From Lachnospiraceae bacterium (GTDB taxonomy: Bacteria > Bacillota > Clostridia > Lachnospirales > Lachnospiraceae): 64,000 nucleotides of DNA. Position 1 is the first letter of the stretch. Every line of letters begins with the position of its first letter. Location: assembly GCA_009774175.1 (NCBI GenBank), contig VSNG01000004.1:114942-178941 (forward strand). The letters run 5' to 3'. Positions 1-8,789 of the stretch are shown here, in pieces. The translations under genes and the position numbers were made by a program. Under the pieces are notes generated by a model. That model did no database searches, had not been told where the DNA came from, and was given only the letters and a program-made list of their open reading frames with translations.

Positions 1-1
1 C

Positions 2-925
2 ACAAATGAGGACGTCTGTCATGTCTGCTACGGTTATGGCCTTTTTACCGGCGGGCCGGGTTTAAACGGCGGCAGTCACAGAGTGGGATGTCTGACACTG
101 CCCATGTCCTCCGGCAACACGGACCGTCAGTTACAGTTCATGGTTGATCTGGAGGCGACGATTCTCTGCTGTACGCCCTCCTATGCCGCTTTTTTGGCGG
201 AGAGCATTCACGAGAGAGGTCTGCGGGATAAGATTAAGTTAAAGGCGGGTATCTTCGGCGCGGAGGCATGGAGCGAGGAAATGCGTCAGGATATTCAGAA
301 TAAGCTTGGCATCAAGGCGTACGATATTTACGGACTCACGGAAACCAGCGGCCCCGGCGTTGCTTTCGAATGCAGCGAGCAGACCGGCATGCATATCAAT
401 GAGGATCATTTTATTGCTGAAATTATTGACCCGGATACAGGTGAAGTGCTTCCCGAGGGCAGTAAGGGAGAGCTGGTATTTACCTCCATTACCAAGGAAG
501 CGTTTCCGCTTCTGCGTTACCGCACAAGGGACATCTGTGTGCTTACCAGAGAGAAATGCGCCTGCGGCCGTACCCATGTAAAGATGAGCAAGCCTATGGG
601 CAGAAGTGACGACATGCTGATCGTCAAGGGCGTAAACGTATTCCCGTCCCAGATTGAGACGGTTCTTCTGGAGCAGGGGTATCCGGCAAATTATCAGATC
701 ATTGTGGATCGCGTTAATAATTCCGATACCATCGAGGTGAAGGTGGAAATGACGCCGGAGAACTTCTCCGATAATCTCGGCAAAATCACGGAGATGGAGA
801 AGGGACTGGTTTCTGCGCTTAAGGCAATGCTCGGCATATACGCAAAGGTGCGTCTGGTGGCGCCCAAGTCCATTACGCGAAGCGAAGGCAAAGCCGTGCG
901 CGTGATTGATAATCGGAAAATATAG
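2..925 (+). CDS. paaK: Phenylacetate-CoA ligase, C-terminal part (cut by window edge)
   Basis: The frame is already open at base 2, so the N-terminus lies outside the window; the ATG at 83 is internal. What remains is the C-terminal two thirds of an adenylate-forming enzyme that joins an aryl acid to coenzyme A with ATP. Visible family features are the GYGLFTGGPG segment at the edge, YDIYGLTETSGPG (the substrate/AMP pocket motif), the hinge region around YRTRDIC, a CACGRTH cysteine pair and the C-terminal subdomain with SDDMLIVKGVNVFPSQIE. An ACT-domain gene follows 56 bp downstream. This pairing is common in anaerobes next to indolepyruvate oxidoreductase genes, suggesting aryl-acid activation in aromatic amino acid fermentation. 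The family is clear; the exact substrate is inferred. Confidence 0.9.
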   Translation, partial: TNEDVCHVCYGYGLFTGGPGLNGGSHRVGCLTLPMSSGNTDRQLQFMVDLEATILCCTPSYAAFLAESIHERGLRDKIKLKAGIFGAEAWSEEMRQDIQNKLGIKAYDIYGLTETSGPGVAFECSEQTGMHINEDHFIAEIIDPDTGEVLPEGSKGELVFTSITKEAFPLLRYRTRDICVLTREKCACGRTHVKMSKPMGRSDDMLIVKGVNVFPSQIETVLLEQGYPANYQIIVDRVNNSDTIEVKVEMTPENFSDNLGKITEMEKGLVSALKAMLGIYAKVRLVAPKSITRSEGKAVRVIDNRKI

Positions 926-981
926 AATTTGCGTTGATGGCGGTAATAGGGATGGCTGAAAAGTCGGAGAGGAGATAAACT

Positions 982-1413
982 ATGACAATACCTCAGATAT
1001 CTGTATTTCTCGAAAATAAGGCGGGACAGCTTGCGGACATCACAGGGATTCTTTCGGAAAATCATGTGAACATGCGGGCGATTAATATTGCGGAGACCGC
1101 AGACTATGGCGTGCTGCGGCTGATTGTGGACGACGCGTCAAAGGCTTCCGCCATTCTTTTGGAGCAGGGCTTTATCCTGACCATGACGCCTGTTGTAGGC
1201 GTGGCGGTTCCCGATACGCCCGGCGGTTTGAGCAAGGTGCTCGGTGTGATTTCCGCGGCGGACATTGACGTGGAGTATATGTACTCGGTATTTGGACAGA
1301 AAGACGAGCAGGCCTGCATGATCTTCCGCGTGGCGGATACGGACGGGCTTGCGGCGGTTCTCGATCAGAACGGGATCGGTACGATTGCCGGGGAGGATCT
1401 GGGACTGCATTAA
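982..1413 (+). CDS. Tandem ACT-domain protein
   Basis: A 143-residue protein made of two ACT repeats: residues about 1-70 beginning TIPQISVFLENKAGQLADI, and about 71-140 with VPDTPGGLSKVLGVISAADI. ACT domains are small regulatory modules that usually bind amino acids. There is no catalytic domain. AGGAG lies 6 bases before the ATG. It follows the phenylacetate-CoA ligase in the same direction, an arrangement typical of Firmicutes in which the ACT protein probably senses an aromatic amino acid. The ligand is not visible from sequence. Confidence 0.85.
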   Translation: MTIPQISVFLENKAGQLADITGILSENHVNMRAINIAETADYGVLRLIVDDASKASAILLEQGFILTMTPVVGVAVPDTPGGLSKVLGVISAADIDVEYMYSVFGQKDEQACMIFRVADTDGLAAVLDQNGIGTIAGEDLGLH

Positions 1414-1425
1414 AACATTTCTTGA

Positions 1426-1647
1426 CGGATCACTGACGCTCAGGAGACCAATGCGTCCGCAACCATCTCCAAGGTATCCTCCGTATATGTGGATTCCGTT
1501 CGCGCGGCGAAAAAGGGCACGGTATTAAAGATTGTGGACGTGCAGTTCCCGGCGCTTGAGGCGGTTGTTAATTTCTACATGCCCGGCGTAGCGGCAGAAG
1601 ACAGCATTACGGCGGTACGGTATGTTGACGGATTCCTTAAGAAATAA
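1426..1647 (+). pseudogene. Orphan C-terminal gene fragment without a start codon
   Basis: After an in-frame TGA at 1423-1425 there is an open stretch of 73 codons ending at TAA 1645-1647. Its translation looks protein-like (IVDVQFPALEAVVNFY, then SITAVRYVDGFLKK) with host-like codon use, but no ATG/GTG/TTG with a ribosome-binding site begins it; the first Met is only about 24 codons from the end. I do not recognise the parent family. It is most simply the tail of a gene whose front has been deleted, left between the ACT gene and the tyrS leader. Confidence 0.5.
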
Positions 1648-1673
1648 ATGTTGTTTTCATAAAAATAAAGGGG

Positions 1674-1702
1674 TTGACAAAGCCCCAAAATTCGTATAAA
1701 TT
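1674..1702 (+). promoter_or_regulatory. Probable sigma-A promoter of the tyrS T-box leader
   Basis: A perfect TTGACA at 1674-1679 is followed by an AT-rich TATAAATT at 1695-1702 (TATAAA at spacing 15, or TAAATT at spacing 17). It sits a little upstream of the first T-box helix, where the leader transcript should start. Confidence 0.65.
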
Positions 1703-1734
1703 ATAAGGCAGTAAAGCTTTGCAAAACAGAAAAC

Positions 1735-2040
1735 AGGCGTAGAAGAGAACAAGTAGTGGATCAGGAAACGGACAGAAAGCAGCCGGCAGATGAGAGGCGC
1801 GCGGGAACTTTTCCATGAATACATCTCGGAGCTTCACGGCAGAATAGAGCGAAACTGTTTCTTAGTAGGCCGTGACGGAGGAATGCACGTTACAGCAGGA
1901 GAGTATCGTCATGGCGGATAACAATACATAGCGATTGTTATTTATGACCGTACCCGGTGAGGCGAATGATGCGAGTCATTCGTGAAATTAGGTGGTAACA
2001 CGAGTTTAACCCTCGTCCTGATAACAGGACGGGGGTTTTG
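1735..2040 (+). promoter_or_regulatory. T-box riboswitch, tyrosine type
   Basis: The long leader of tyrS has the hallmarks of a T-box. A GAGAACAAGTAGTGG start resembles the AG-bulge region of Stem I, and GAGAGGCGCGCGGGAAC resembles its distal part. A GAATACATCTCGGAGC specifier segment contains UAC (1820-1822), a tyrosine codon. The conserved T-box bases AGGTGGTAACACG lie at 1990-2002, followed by a terminator. Uncharged tRNA-Tyr would pair at both the specifier and the T-box and favour the antiterminator, raising tyrS expression. The specifier position is read by analogy with known leaders; TAT near 1895 is a weaker alternative. Confidence 0.88.
2010..2040 (+). terminator. T-box attenuator terminator
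   Basis: CCTCGTCCTG (2011-2020) pairs with CAGGACGGGG (2025-2034) across the loop ATAA, followed by TTTTG. It competes with the T-box antiterminator. A tyrS start at 2038 would lie inside this structure, which argues for the downstream ATG. Confidence 0.85.
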
Positions 2041-2064
2041 TTGTGGAAAGAAATGGAGGAAATT

Positions 2065-3288
2065 ATGGGAATCTATGAAGAATTACAGGCGAGAGGACTT
2101 CTTGCCCAGCTGACGGATGAAGCGGAAATACGCGATCTGATCAATAACGGAAAGGCGACTTTTTATATCGGGTTCGATCCAACGGCGGACAGCCTGCATG
2201 TGGGGCATTTTATGGCGTTATGTCTGATGAAGCGTCTGCAGGAGGCGGGAAATAAGCCCATTGCCCTGATTGGCGGCGGGACTGCGATGATTGGGGATCC
2301 CTCCGGAAGAACGGACATGCGTTCCATGATGACCAAAGAGACTATTGAGCACAACTGCGAGTGCTTTAAGAAGCAGATGAGCCGGTTTATTGACTTTTCC
2401 GAAGGAAAGGCGCTTATGGTGAATAATGCGGACTGGCTGCTTGACCTTAACTATGTGGAATTTATCAGGGAAGTGGGCGCGTGCTTTTCCGTAAACAACA
2501 TGCTGCGGGCGGAATGCTATAAGCAGCGGATGGAGAAGGGACTCAGCTTTCTTGAGTTTAACTATATGATTATGCAGAGTTATGATTTCCTTGAGCTTTA
2601 CAGGAGATACGGCTGTAATATGCAGTTTGGCGGTGACGATCAGTGGAGTAATATGCTTGGCGGCACGGATTTGATTCGCAGAAAGCTTTCCAAAGACGCT
2701 TACGCCATGACAATCACCCTTCTTATGAACTCCGAAGGCAAGAAGATGGGAAAAACCCAGAAGGGCGCTGTGTGGCTGGATCCCAATAAGACCACGCCTT
2801 TTGAGTTTTACCAGTACTGGCGCAATGTGGACGATGCGGACGTGCTGAAATGTCTGCGGATGCTTACCTTCCTGCCTCTTGAGCAGATCGAGGAGATGGA
2901 CAGCTGGGAGGGCAGTCAGTTAAATGAGGCGAAGGAAATTCTGGCTTATGAACTGACGAATCTGGTGCATGGGGAGGAGGAGGCCGACAAGGCGAAGGAA
3001 GCTTCCAGAGCCCTCTTTGCAGGCGGAACCAGTTCGGAAAACATGCCTGCAGTGACGCTGCGGGATGAGGATTTCAGAGACGGCAGAATTGATATTCTGG
3101 GTGTTCTTGTATCCGCCGCTCTGGCAGCTTCCCGTTCCGAAGCACGCAGAGCCGTGGAACAGGGCGGCGTGTCCGTAAAGGGAGAGAAAGTAAGCGATGT
3201 GAAGACTTCTTACACGAAGGAAGATATCGCCGCTGAGGAATTTATCGTTAAAAAAGGCAAGAAGAGCTTTAAGAAGATTCTGGTATAG
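2065..3288 (+). CDS. tyrS: Tyrosyl-tRNA synthetase
   Basis: Charges tRNA-Tyr with tyrosine in the cytoplasm. The 407-residue product has the usual bacterial TyrRS layout. The class I nucleotide-binding fold carries the HIGH-type motif as HVGH (within DSLHVGHFMAL) and the KMSKS loop as KMGKT (within GKKMGKTQKGA). A C-terminal S4 RNA-binding domain spans about the last 75 residues (SRSEARRAVEQGGVSVKGEKV). The start is set at the ATG at 2065, with GGAGGA four bases upstream, because the earlier ATG at 2038 overlaps the attenuator. Expression is controlled by the preceding tyrosine T-box. Confidence 0.96.
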   Translation: MGIYEELQARGLLAQLTDEAEIRDLINNGKATFYIGFDPTADSLHVGHFMALCLMKRLQEAGNKPIALIGGGTAMIGDPSGRTDMRSMMTKETIEHNCECFKKQMSRFIDFSEGKALMVNNADWLLDLNYVEFIREVGACFSVNNMLRAECYKQRMEKGLSFLEFNYMIMQSYDFLELYRRYGCNMQFGGDDQWSNMLGGTDLIRRKLSKDAYAMTITLLMNSEGKKMGKTQKGAVWLDPNKTTPFEFYQYWRNVDDADVLKCLRMLTFLPLEQIEEMDSWEGSQLNEAKEILAYELTNLVHGEEEADKAKEASRALFAGGTSSENMPAVTLRDEDFRDGRIDILGVLVSAALAASRSEARRAVEQGGVSVKGEKVSDVKTSYTKEDIAAEEFIVKKGKKSFKKILV

Positions 3289-3367
3289 GTAACGGGATAA
3301 CTGCGGGAATCGGGCGGCATTCACCCGAATCCGCAAAACGAGAGGAAAGGCAGAGAGGGATTTTACT

Positions 3368-4351
3368 ATGGAAAAGAGAGCAAAGGGAAGAACATTGATG
3401 TCATACACGCCGGATATCAAGGTGGTGGACTGCACGCTGCGGGATGGCGGTCTGGTAAATGATTTCCGCTTTACGGACGAGTTTGTGCAGGCGCTGTATC
3501 GTGCAAACATCAGGGCCGGTGTGGATTATATGGAGTTTGGTTACAAGGCGTCCAAAGAAATGTTTGACGTGAACAAGTTTGGTAAGTGGAAATTCTGTGA
3601 CGATAAGGATATCCGTGCCGTTGTGGGAGAAAACAAGACGGATATGAAGATCGGCGTCATGGCTGATGTGGGCCGATGCGATTACAAAAAGGATATTCTC
3701 AACAAAAAGGACAGCCCGGTTGATCTGGTGCGCATCGCGACCTATATCAACACGATTCCTGCTGCGATTGCCATGATCGAGGACTGCACGAAGAAGGGGT
3801 ATGAAACTACTGTAAATATCATGGCGATTTCCAAGGCAAACGAGACGGATCTGGACGCAGCGCTGGAGCTGCTTGGCCAAAGCAGCGTGGGGACGATTTA
3901 TCTGGTGGACAGCTACGGTTCTCTCTACCCGGAGCAGGCCAGAAGACTTGCAGATAAATACCTTGAAGTGGCGGATAAATACAATAAAAAGGTGGGAATA
4001 CATGCCCACAACAATCAGCAGCTTGCCTTTGCAAACACATCGGAAGTTGTCATTATGGGAGTGAGCTATCTGGACGCAACGGTGAGCGGCATGGGGCGCG
4101 GCTGCGGCAACTGCCCGAGTGAACTGCTTCTGGGATTTTTGAAGAATCCCAAATATAATATCAATCCGATTCTGCACTTTATTGAGGAACAGATTGTGCC
4201 GCTCAGGGAATCCGGCGTGACATGGGGGTATGACGTGCCTTATCTGCTGACAGGCATTCTCAATCAGCATCCCAAGTCCGCCATTCAGTTTATGAAGGAG
4301 AACAGAAAGGATTACTACGAATTTTATCTGGAGCTTCTGGAGAGCTTCTAA
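3368..4351 (+). CDS. HMG-CoA lyase-like / aldolase catalytic-domain protein
   Basis: A 327-residue TIM-barrel enzyme of the DRE-metallolyase group. The metal-site motif is seen as VDCTLRDGGLVNDF near the N-terminus, and the metal-ligand histidines as HAHNN around residue 215. The GMGRGCGNCPSE glycine-rich turn follows. The family carries out retro-aldol or Claisen-type chemistry on acyl groups (4-hydroxy-2-oxovalerate aldolase and relatives). It lacks the long regulatory C-terminus of isopropylmalate synthases. A second possible start, ATG 3401 with AAAGGGA upstream, would remove 11 residues and begins just before the conserved core. The substrate cannot be told from sequence. Confidence 0.8.
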   Translation: MEKRAKGRTLMSYTPDIKVVDCTLRDGGLVNDFRFTDEFVQALYRANIRAGVDYMEFGYKASKEMFDVNKFGKWKFCDDKDIRAVVGENKTDMKIGVMADVGRCDYKKDILNKKDSPVDLVRIATYINTIPAAIAMIEDCTKKGYETTVNIMAISKANETDLDAALELLGQSSVGTIYLVDSYGSLYPEQARRLADKYLEVADKYNKKVGIHAHNNQQLAFANTSEVVIMGVSYLDATVSGMGRGCGNCPSELLLGFLKNPKYNINPILHFIEEQIVPLRESGVTWGYDVPYLLTGILNQHPKSAIQFMKENRKDYYEFYLELLESF

Positions 4352-4438
4352 ACACAGCGCTCATATTTTGAATCATATAGGTTTTACCGCAGGATAAATA
4401 ACACATGTAATATTGATGCGAATGAAAGGGGATTCCCT

Positions 4439-6208
4439 GTGAAGCAGAAGAGAAATAGCGAGGAAGAGCTTGAATTTATTGATCTGGATGAGGAAGAAGA
4501 GTACGATGTGTCAGATGACGATGAGGAAGAAGAGTACGATTTTTCAGACGATGATGACGATTACGACGATGATTTTGACGAAGAACTGGACGAAAATGCG
4601 CTGCGCTTTGTAAAGCGGGTGCTGCTTCCGGCTGTGATCGGCATTGTGGTGGTGATAGTCGCTGTGGCGCTGTTCTTTCTGTTTCGAAATGGCACGGAAG
4701 AAAAAACATCTGTTATGAATGAAACCTCGGAGGCGGAGGATTTTTCCCAAGGGCAGGAGAATGGGCCGGAGCGGGACGTAGAACCCGATTCTGAGGAAAA
4801 TGCGCAGTCCGATAAGGACGCGGCAGGGGAATCTGCAGAGAAGCTGGTGGGGGAAACCGCACAGGAGAAGCCGGAGGACGATGCGGAAGCGGATATGCAA
4901 AAAGATCCGGAGACGGAAACCATGAGTACGGAACAGGGTACGGAGGTGGATGTGAGTAAGCTCCTCACCTCAGGGGCCGCAACGGAAACGGAAGAGATTA
5001 CTTTTGGAATTGACGTGGCCAGGTATCAGGGTACGATTGACTGGGCGCAGGTGGCCGATTCCGGCGTCGATTTTGTTATGGTACGCGTGGGATACCGCAT
5101 GGACGGCAGCCGGGAGATTGTTGCGGACAGCAACGCCAGATATAATATGCAGGAAGCCCAGAAGAACGGGATCAAAATCGGGGCATATTTCTTTTCCACC
5201 GCCACAAATGAGGCGGAGGCAATAGAGGAAGCGAACTGGACAGCCGATTATATTTCCCAGTATCAGATTACCTATCCGGTAGCCTTTGACTGCGAAGGGT
5301 TTGAGCGGGAAGACAGCGCGCAGTACGGACTCTCCGCCACAAAGCGGACGGATATCGCCATTGCCTTTCTGAACAGGATATATGAAAGAGGCTATACGCC
5401 CATGTTCTATTCCTCCATGAACGAGATGGCGGGCGACGCCAAGTGGGAAACGTCAAGGATTGAGAAAACCTATCGCATCTGGGTCTCACAGTATCCACCG
5501 GCGCCCTATCCTCAGACGGAAAAATCCGCCTATCAGGGAACCCATGCCATGTGGCAGTACACCAATCGGGGAACCGTTTCCGGCATCAGTCAGCCTGTGG
5601 ACGTCAACATTGCCTATTTTGGTTACGAGGGGACGGCGGGCGCACAAAACGATGAAACGCCGGAGGAAGCCCATGCGGATGTGGAAGCGCTGATGCCTTT
5701 TACACAGGTGGATGAGGAGGTAACGGCAAAGGATGCAACCAACCTGCGCAATATACCCAGTCAGGGAGACGACAGCGCGGTAGTGTATACGCTGAAAAAC
5801 GGAGAGACGTTGAAGAGAACAGGCGTAAGTGACAGCGGCTGGTCCAGACTGCTTTACGGGGAACAGACCGTTTATGCCGTGAGCAGTTACCTTACTACCG
5901 ATCTAGGTTATCAGACGCCGAAGCAGGAAGGACCGAAGGAGCAGACCGGGCAGGAGGGAGCCGGCAGCGGCGACGGATTGAAAACCCGTTTTACAAAGAG
6001 AGACGAGCAGGTAACGGCAAAAATTGAGGTAAACCTGCGAAAGCTTCCCAGCGTGACGAATCCTGACGCAGTGGTGGTAGCCACTTTGCACAATGGAGAA
6101 TATGCGACCAGAACCGGCATCAATGAGGATTACGGATGGTCGAAGGTGGAATATAACGGACAGACGCTGTACTGTATCAGCAGCTACCTGTACGTTGGCA
6201 ATGAGTAG
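4439..6208 (+). CDS. Membrane-anchored GH25 lysozyme with two SH3 domains
   Basis: A GTG-initiated 589-residue protein (AAAGGGG upstream). The order is: a very acidic cytoplasmic tail (residues 1-55, runs of Asp/Glu); one membrane helix (about 60-83, LLPAVIGIVVVIVAVALFFLF core); an acidic low-complexity linker (about 84-180); a glycoside hydrolase 25 barrel (about 185-395, starting FGIDVARYQGTIDW, with catalytic-type acids in FDCEGFE); then two bacterial SH3-type repeats (about 415-490 and 515-589), each with NLR and TGxxxxxGWS features. It should cut the sugar backbone of peptidoglycan while tethered to the membrane. The acidic intracellular tail is unusual for a lysozyme and may bind a partner. 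Confidence 0.9.
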   Translation: MKQKRNSEEELEFIDLDEEEEYDVSDDDEEEEYDFSDDDDDYDDDFDEELDENALRFVKRVLLPAVIGIVVVIVAVALFFLFRNGTEEKTSVMNETSEAEDFSQGQENGPERDVEPDSEENAQSDKDAAGESAEKLVGETAQEKPEDDAEADMQKDPETETMSTEQGTEVDVSKLLTSGAATETEEITFGIDVARYQGTIDWAQVADSGVDFVMVRVGYRMDGSREIVADSNARYNMQEAQKNGIKIGAYFFSTATNEAEAIEEANWTADYISQYQITYPVAFDCEGFEREDSAQYGLSATKRTDIAIAFLNRIYERGYTPMFYSSMNEMAGDAKWETSRIEKTYRIWVSQYPPAPYPQTEKSAYQGTHAMWQYTNRGTVSGISQPVDVNIAYFGYEGTAGAQNDETPEEAHADVEALMPFTQVDEEVTAKDATNLRNIPSQGDDSAVVYTLKNGETLKRTGVSDSGWSRLLYGEQTVYAVSSYLTTDLGYQTPKQEGPKEQTGQEGAGSGDGLKTRFTKRDEQVTAKIEVNLRKLPSVTNPDAVVVATLHNGEYATRTGINEDYGWSKVEYNGQTLYCISSYLYVGNE

Positions 6209-6241
6209 TGCACAGACAATTAAGCGGAGAGGTGAGCTATA

Positions 6242-7096
6242 ATGAGAACAACGATTACAAACCGGCAGTTTGATGAAGAACGGGCGTTATATCATTTACA
6301 GGACGCAGATGTAAGGTCCTGTACTTTTGCCGGGCCGGCGGACGGAGAGTCCGTTTTGAAGGAGGCCGGGAACGTGCATTTGACAGCGTGCACGTTCTCT
6401 CTGCGTTATCCCCTGTGGCATGTAAAGAAGTTTACCATGAATAACGCCACAATGGATGAACTGACAAGGGCGGCCATTTGGTATGCTTCCGACGGCGAGA
6501 TACAGCATTGTTCATTAGAGGGAATTAAAGCGGTCAGGGAGTGCGAACGAATCCGGCTTGATTCCTGTCATATTGTGTCGCAGGAATTTGGCTGGAAATC
6601 AAAGGACATTACCATGACGGATTCAGACATCGAGTCGGAGTATCTGTTTTTTGACAGCAGAGACGTAAAACTGGAACGGGTGAAAATGAAGGGAAAGTAT
6701 TCCTTTCAATATATGAAGAATCTTGAGATTACGGACAGCGTGCTTGATACAAAAGACGCTTTCTGGCACAGTGAAAATGTGACGGTCAGAAATTCGGTGG
6801 TAAAGGGAGAGTATCTGGCATGGTTTTCAGACGGTCTTACGCTGATTGACTGTAAGATTATCGGTACGCAGCCATTATGCTACTGCAAAAATCTGAAGCT
6901 GATTAACTGTACCATGGAAGATACGGATCTGGCCTTTGAATACTCGGATGTGGAGGCGGATGTGAGAGGACATGTGATATCCGTCAAAAATCCGAAGTCC
7001 GGGATTATTTCGGTAGATAGTGTGGGGGAGATTATTAAGGAGTCACCTGTTATGGAATGTACCGCTGAAATTCTCGTGAGAGAGAATAACGGATGA
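6242..7096 (+). CDS. DUF3737 family right-handed beta-helix protein
   Basis: A 284-residue protein with the repeating short-strand pattern of a parallel beta helix, such as FTMNNATMDE, ITMTDSDIES, LEITDSVLDT and LTLIDCKIIG. The overall match is to the uncharacterised DUF3737 family. No signal peptide or membrane segment is visible, so it is probably cytoplasmic. GGAGAGG precedes the ATG. A strong terminator follows, so it ends the unit begun by the lysozyme gene 34 bp upstream. Function is unknown. Confidence 0.8.
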   Translation: MRTTITNRQFDEERALYHLQDADVRSCTFAGPADGESVLKEAGNVHLTACTFSLRYPLWHVKKFTMNNATMDELTRAAIWYASDGEIQHCSLEGIKAVRECERIRLDSCHIVSQEFGWKSKDITMTDSDIESEYLFFDSRDVKLERVKMKGKYSFQYMKNLEITDSVLDTKDAFWHSENVTVRNSVVKGEYLAWFSDGLTLIDCKIIGTQPLCYCKNLKLINCTMEDTDLAFEYSDVEADVRGHVISVKNPKSGIISVDSVGEIIKESPVMECTAEILVRENNG

Positions 7097-7140
7097 TACC
7101 ACGAAAAAGATAGCTGTTATTACATGATATTGCGATAGAG

Positions 7141-7182
7141 AAAGACTCTCCAAACTGGTTTACTTAAGTTGGAGAGTCTTTT
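7141..7182 (+). terminator. Rho-independent terminator after the DUF3737 gene
   Basis: AAAGACTCTCCAA (7141-7153) pairs perfectly with TTGGAGAGTCTTT (7169-7181) around a 15-base loop. A-rich and T-rich flanks mean it could serve both this gene and the convergent aroC. Confidence 0.85.
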
Positions 7183-7260
7183 GTTTGAAGATGGACAAAA
7201 AGTAAAAATGTGGAAATAATTAAGTCTCAATTTAAAATACGGAAACTTTTTCTCGTTGAT

Positions 7261-8361
7261 TTAATTTTTGTAAATGGCTGCAAGATGTTCCATTTTTGAT
7301 CCGGCATTGACAAGAAGCGCATCCAACAGTGTGATTGCCGCCATGGATTCCACAACCACCACTGCTCTCGGAACAATAACGGGGTCGTGCCGGCCCTTGA
7401 TGGAAACCGTAATATCTTCTCCGTCCCTGTTTACGGTATTTTGCGGGGAAAAGATGGAGGGGGTAGGCTTTATATGCGCCCGCAGAAGTATTTGGGAGCC
7501 GTCGCTGATGCCGCCGAGAATGCCGCCTGCATGGTTGGTCGATTTGACAATTCGGCCGTTCTGCATGTGGAAGGGATCGTTGTTTTCCGAGCCTCTCCGG
7601 GTGGAAACTTCAATTCCGTCGCCAATTTCCACTGCTTTCACAGCGCCGATGGACATTATGGCTTTTGCCAGATTTGCGTCCAGCTTCTCAAAGACCGGGT
7701 CGCCAAGACCGGCCGGTACGCCGTCAATCACGCACTCGATTATGCCCCCGGAGGAATCGTAGTCTTTCATACAGTCCGCAAGATACTTTTCCGCATGAAC
7801 GGAAGCTTCTCTGTCGGGCATGGCCGTTGGCGTTTCCAGAATGGCCGCCGGGTCAAAGGAATTCGGATTAATGGATACGGGGCCGATGGATTTTGTGTAA
7901 GCCGTAAGTCGTATGCCAAACGCATACAGAGCTTTTGCGGCGATAGCGCCTGCGGCTACACGGCCAATGGTTTCGCGTCCTGAGGAGCGTCCGCCGCCGC
8001 GGTAGTCACGGAAGCCGTATTTTTGGTCAAAGGTATAATCGGCATGGCCGGGGCGGTAATAGCTTGCGATTTCGCTATAGTCTCCGGAGCGCTGCGATGT
8101 GTTGCGGACCAGCAGGGAAATGGGAGCGCCTGTGGTTTTTCCCTCAAAGACGCCGGAAAGAATTTCCACGGCGTCCGCTTCCTTACGGGGGGTGGAAATA
8201 CGGCTTTGACCGGGTTTTCGCCGGTCCAGATATGACTGAATATCGTTTGCATTAAGCGCCAGCCCTGCCGGGCAGCCGTCCACAACGACGCCGAGTCCGG
8301 GGCCGTGGGACTCCCCCCATGTAGTGATTCGATAGATAATTCCCAGTGTTGAGCCTGCCAT
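7261..8361 (-). CDS. aroC: Chorismate synthase
   Basis: Converts 5-enolpyruvylshikimate-3-phosphate to chorismate with reduced FMN, the last common step of aromatic amino acid synthesis. The 366-residue product shows the family signatures in order: GESHGPGLGVVVDGCPAG near the N-terminus, the RKPGQS segment, RPGHADYTFDQKYGFRDYRGGGRSSGRET in the middle, and GDGIEVSTRRGSENND plus NHAGGILGGISDG towards the C-terminus. The start at 8361 (MAGSTLG) has AAGGA seven to ten bases upstream; longer in-frame readings begin with an unrelated hydrophobic leader and lack a site. It is monocistronic on the minus strand. Confidence 0.96.
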   Translation of the reverse strand: MAGSTLGIIYRITTWGESHGPGLGVVVDGCPAGLALNANDIQSYLDRRKPGQSRISTPRKEADAVEILSGVFEGKTTGAPISLLVRNTSQRSGDYSEIASYYRPGHADYTFDQKYGFRDYRGGGRSSGRETIGRVAAGAIAAKALYAFGIRLTAYTKSIGPVSINPNSFDPAAILETPTAMPDREASVHAEKYLADCMKDYDSSGGIIECVIDGVPAGLGDPVFEKLDANLAKAIMSIGAVKAVEIGDGIEVSTRRGSENNDPFHMQNGRIVKSTNHAGGILGGISDGSQILLRAHIKPTPSIFSPQNTVNRDGEDITVSIKGRHDPVIVPRAVVVVESMAAITLLDALLVNAGSKMEHLAAIYKN

Positions 8362-8777
8362 TGTCTGATCCTTTCTTGAAATGCGTGAAGTTTTCTGAAA
8401 AAAGCATGCAGGATATCCTGCAAAAATTAAATTGCATATGAAATATAAAATGTACAATTAAAAATGGTTCGGAAAAGAAACCGGCGGGAAATCTGACGCA
8501 ATAACGTAATCCTGCAAAATTTGTAAGAATTCATGCGGTTTTCTCCTTACACAGCATACCATATTTTGTTTAAAATGCAAGTGCCGTCAGGGGAAAAACG
8601 AAGGCCGAAACAGGAAGAAAAAGGAACCGAAAAAGGACAACTGTAATATTAAAAATCAAATCAAAGGGGAAAAGAGTGAAAAAAAAGCAAGAAAAATGAC
8701 AGATTTACATAAAAAAAGGGTGTACAAAAAAATTTTATGTGTTATGATATAAGACAGAAATTGTAATTATGACATAA
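8362..8777. other. AT-rich intergenic region between divergent aroC and the carboxypeptidase gene
   Basis: About 415 bases with no convincing ORF. It is increasingly A-rich towards the right (8620-8720) and should hold promoters for both flanking genes. I see no RNA gene or repeat in it. Confidence 0.5.
8721..8748 (+). promoter_or_regulatory. Possible promoter of the M15 carboxypeptidase gene
   Basis: TGTACA (8721-8726), 16 bases, then TATGAT (8743-8748), about 40 bases ahead of the ATG at 8790. The -35 is weak and the -10 good. Confidence 0.4.
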
Positions 8778-8789
8778 TTGGGGTTTTGC

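Noticed and set aside
2038..2064. Upstream ATG as tyrS start
   Set aside because: It lies in the T-box terminator and has no ribosome site; ATG 2065 has GGAGGA.
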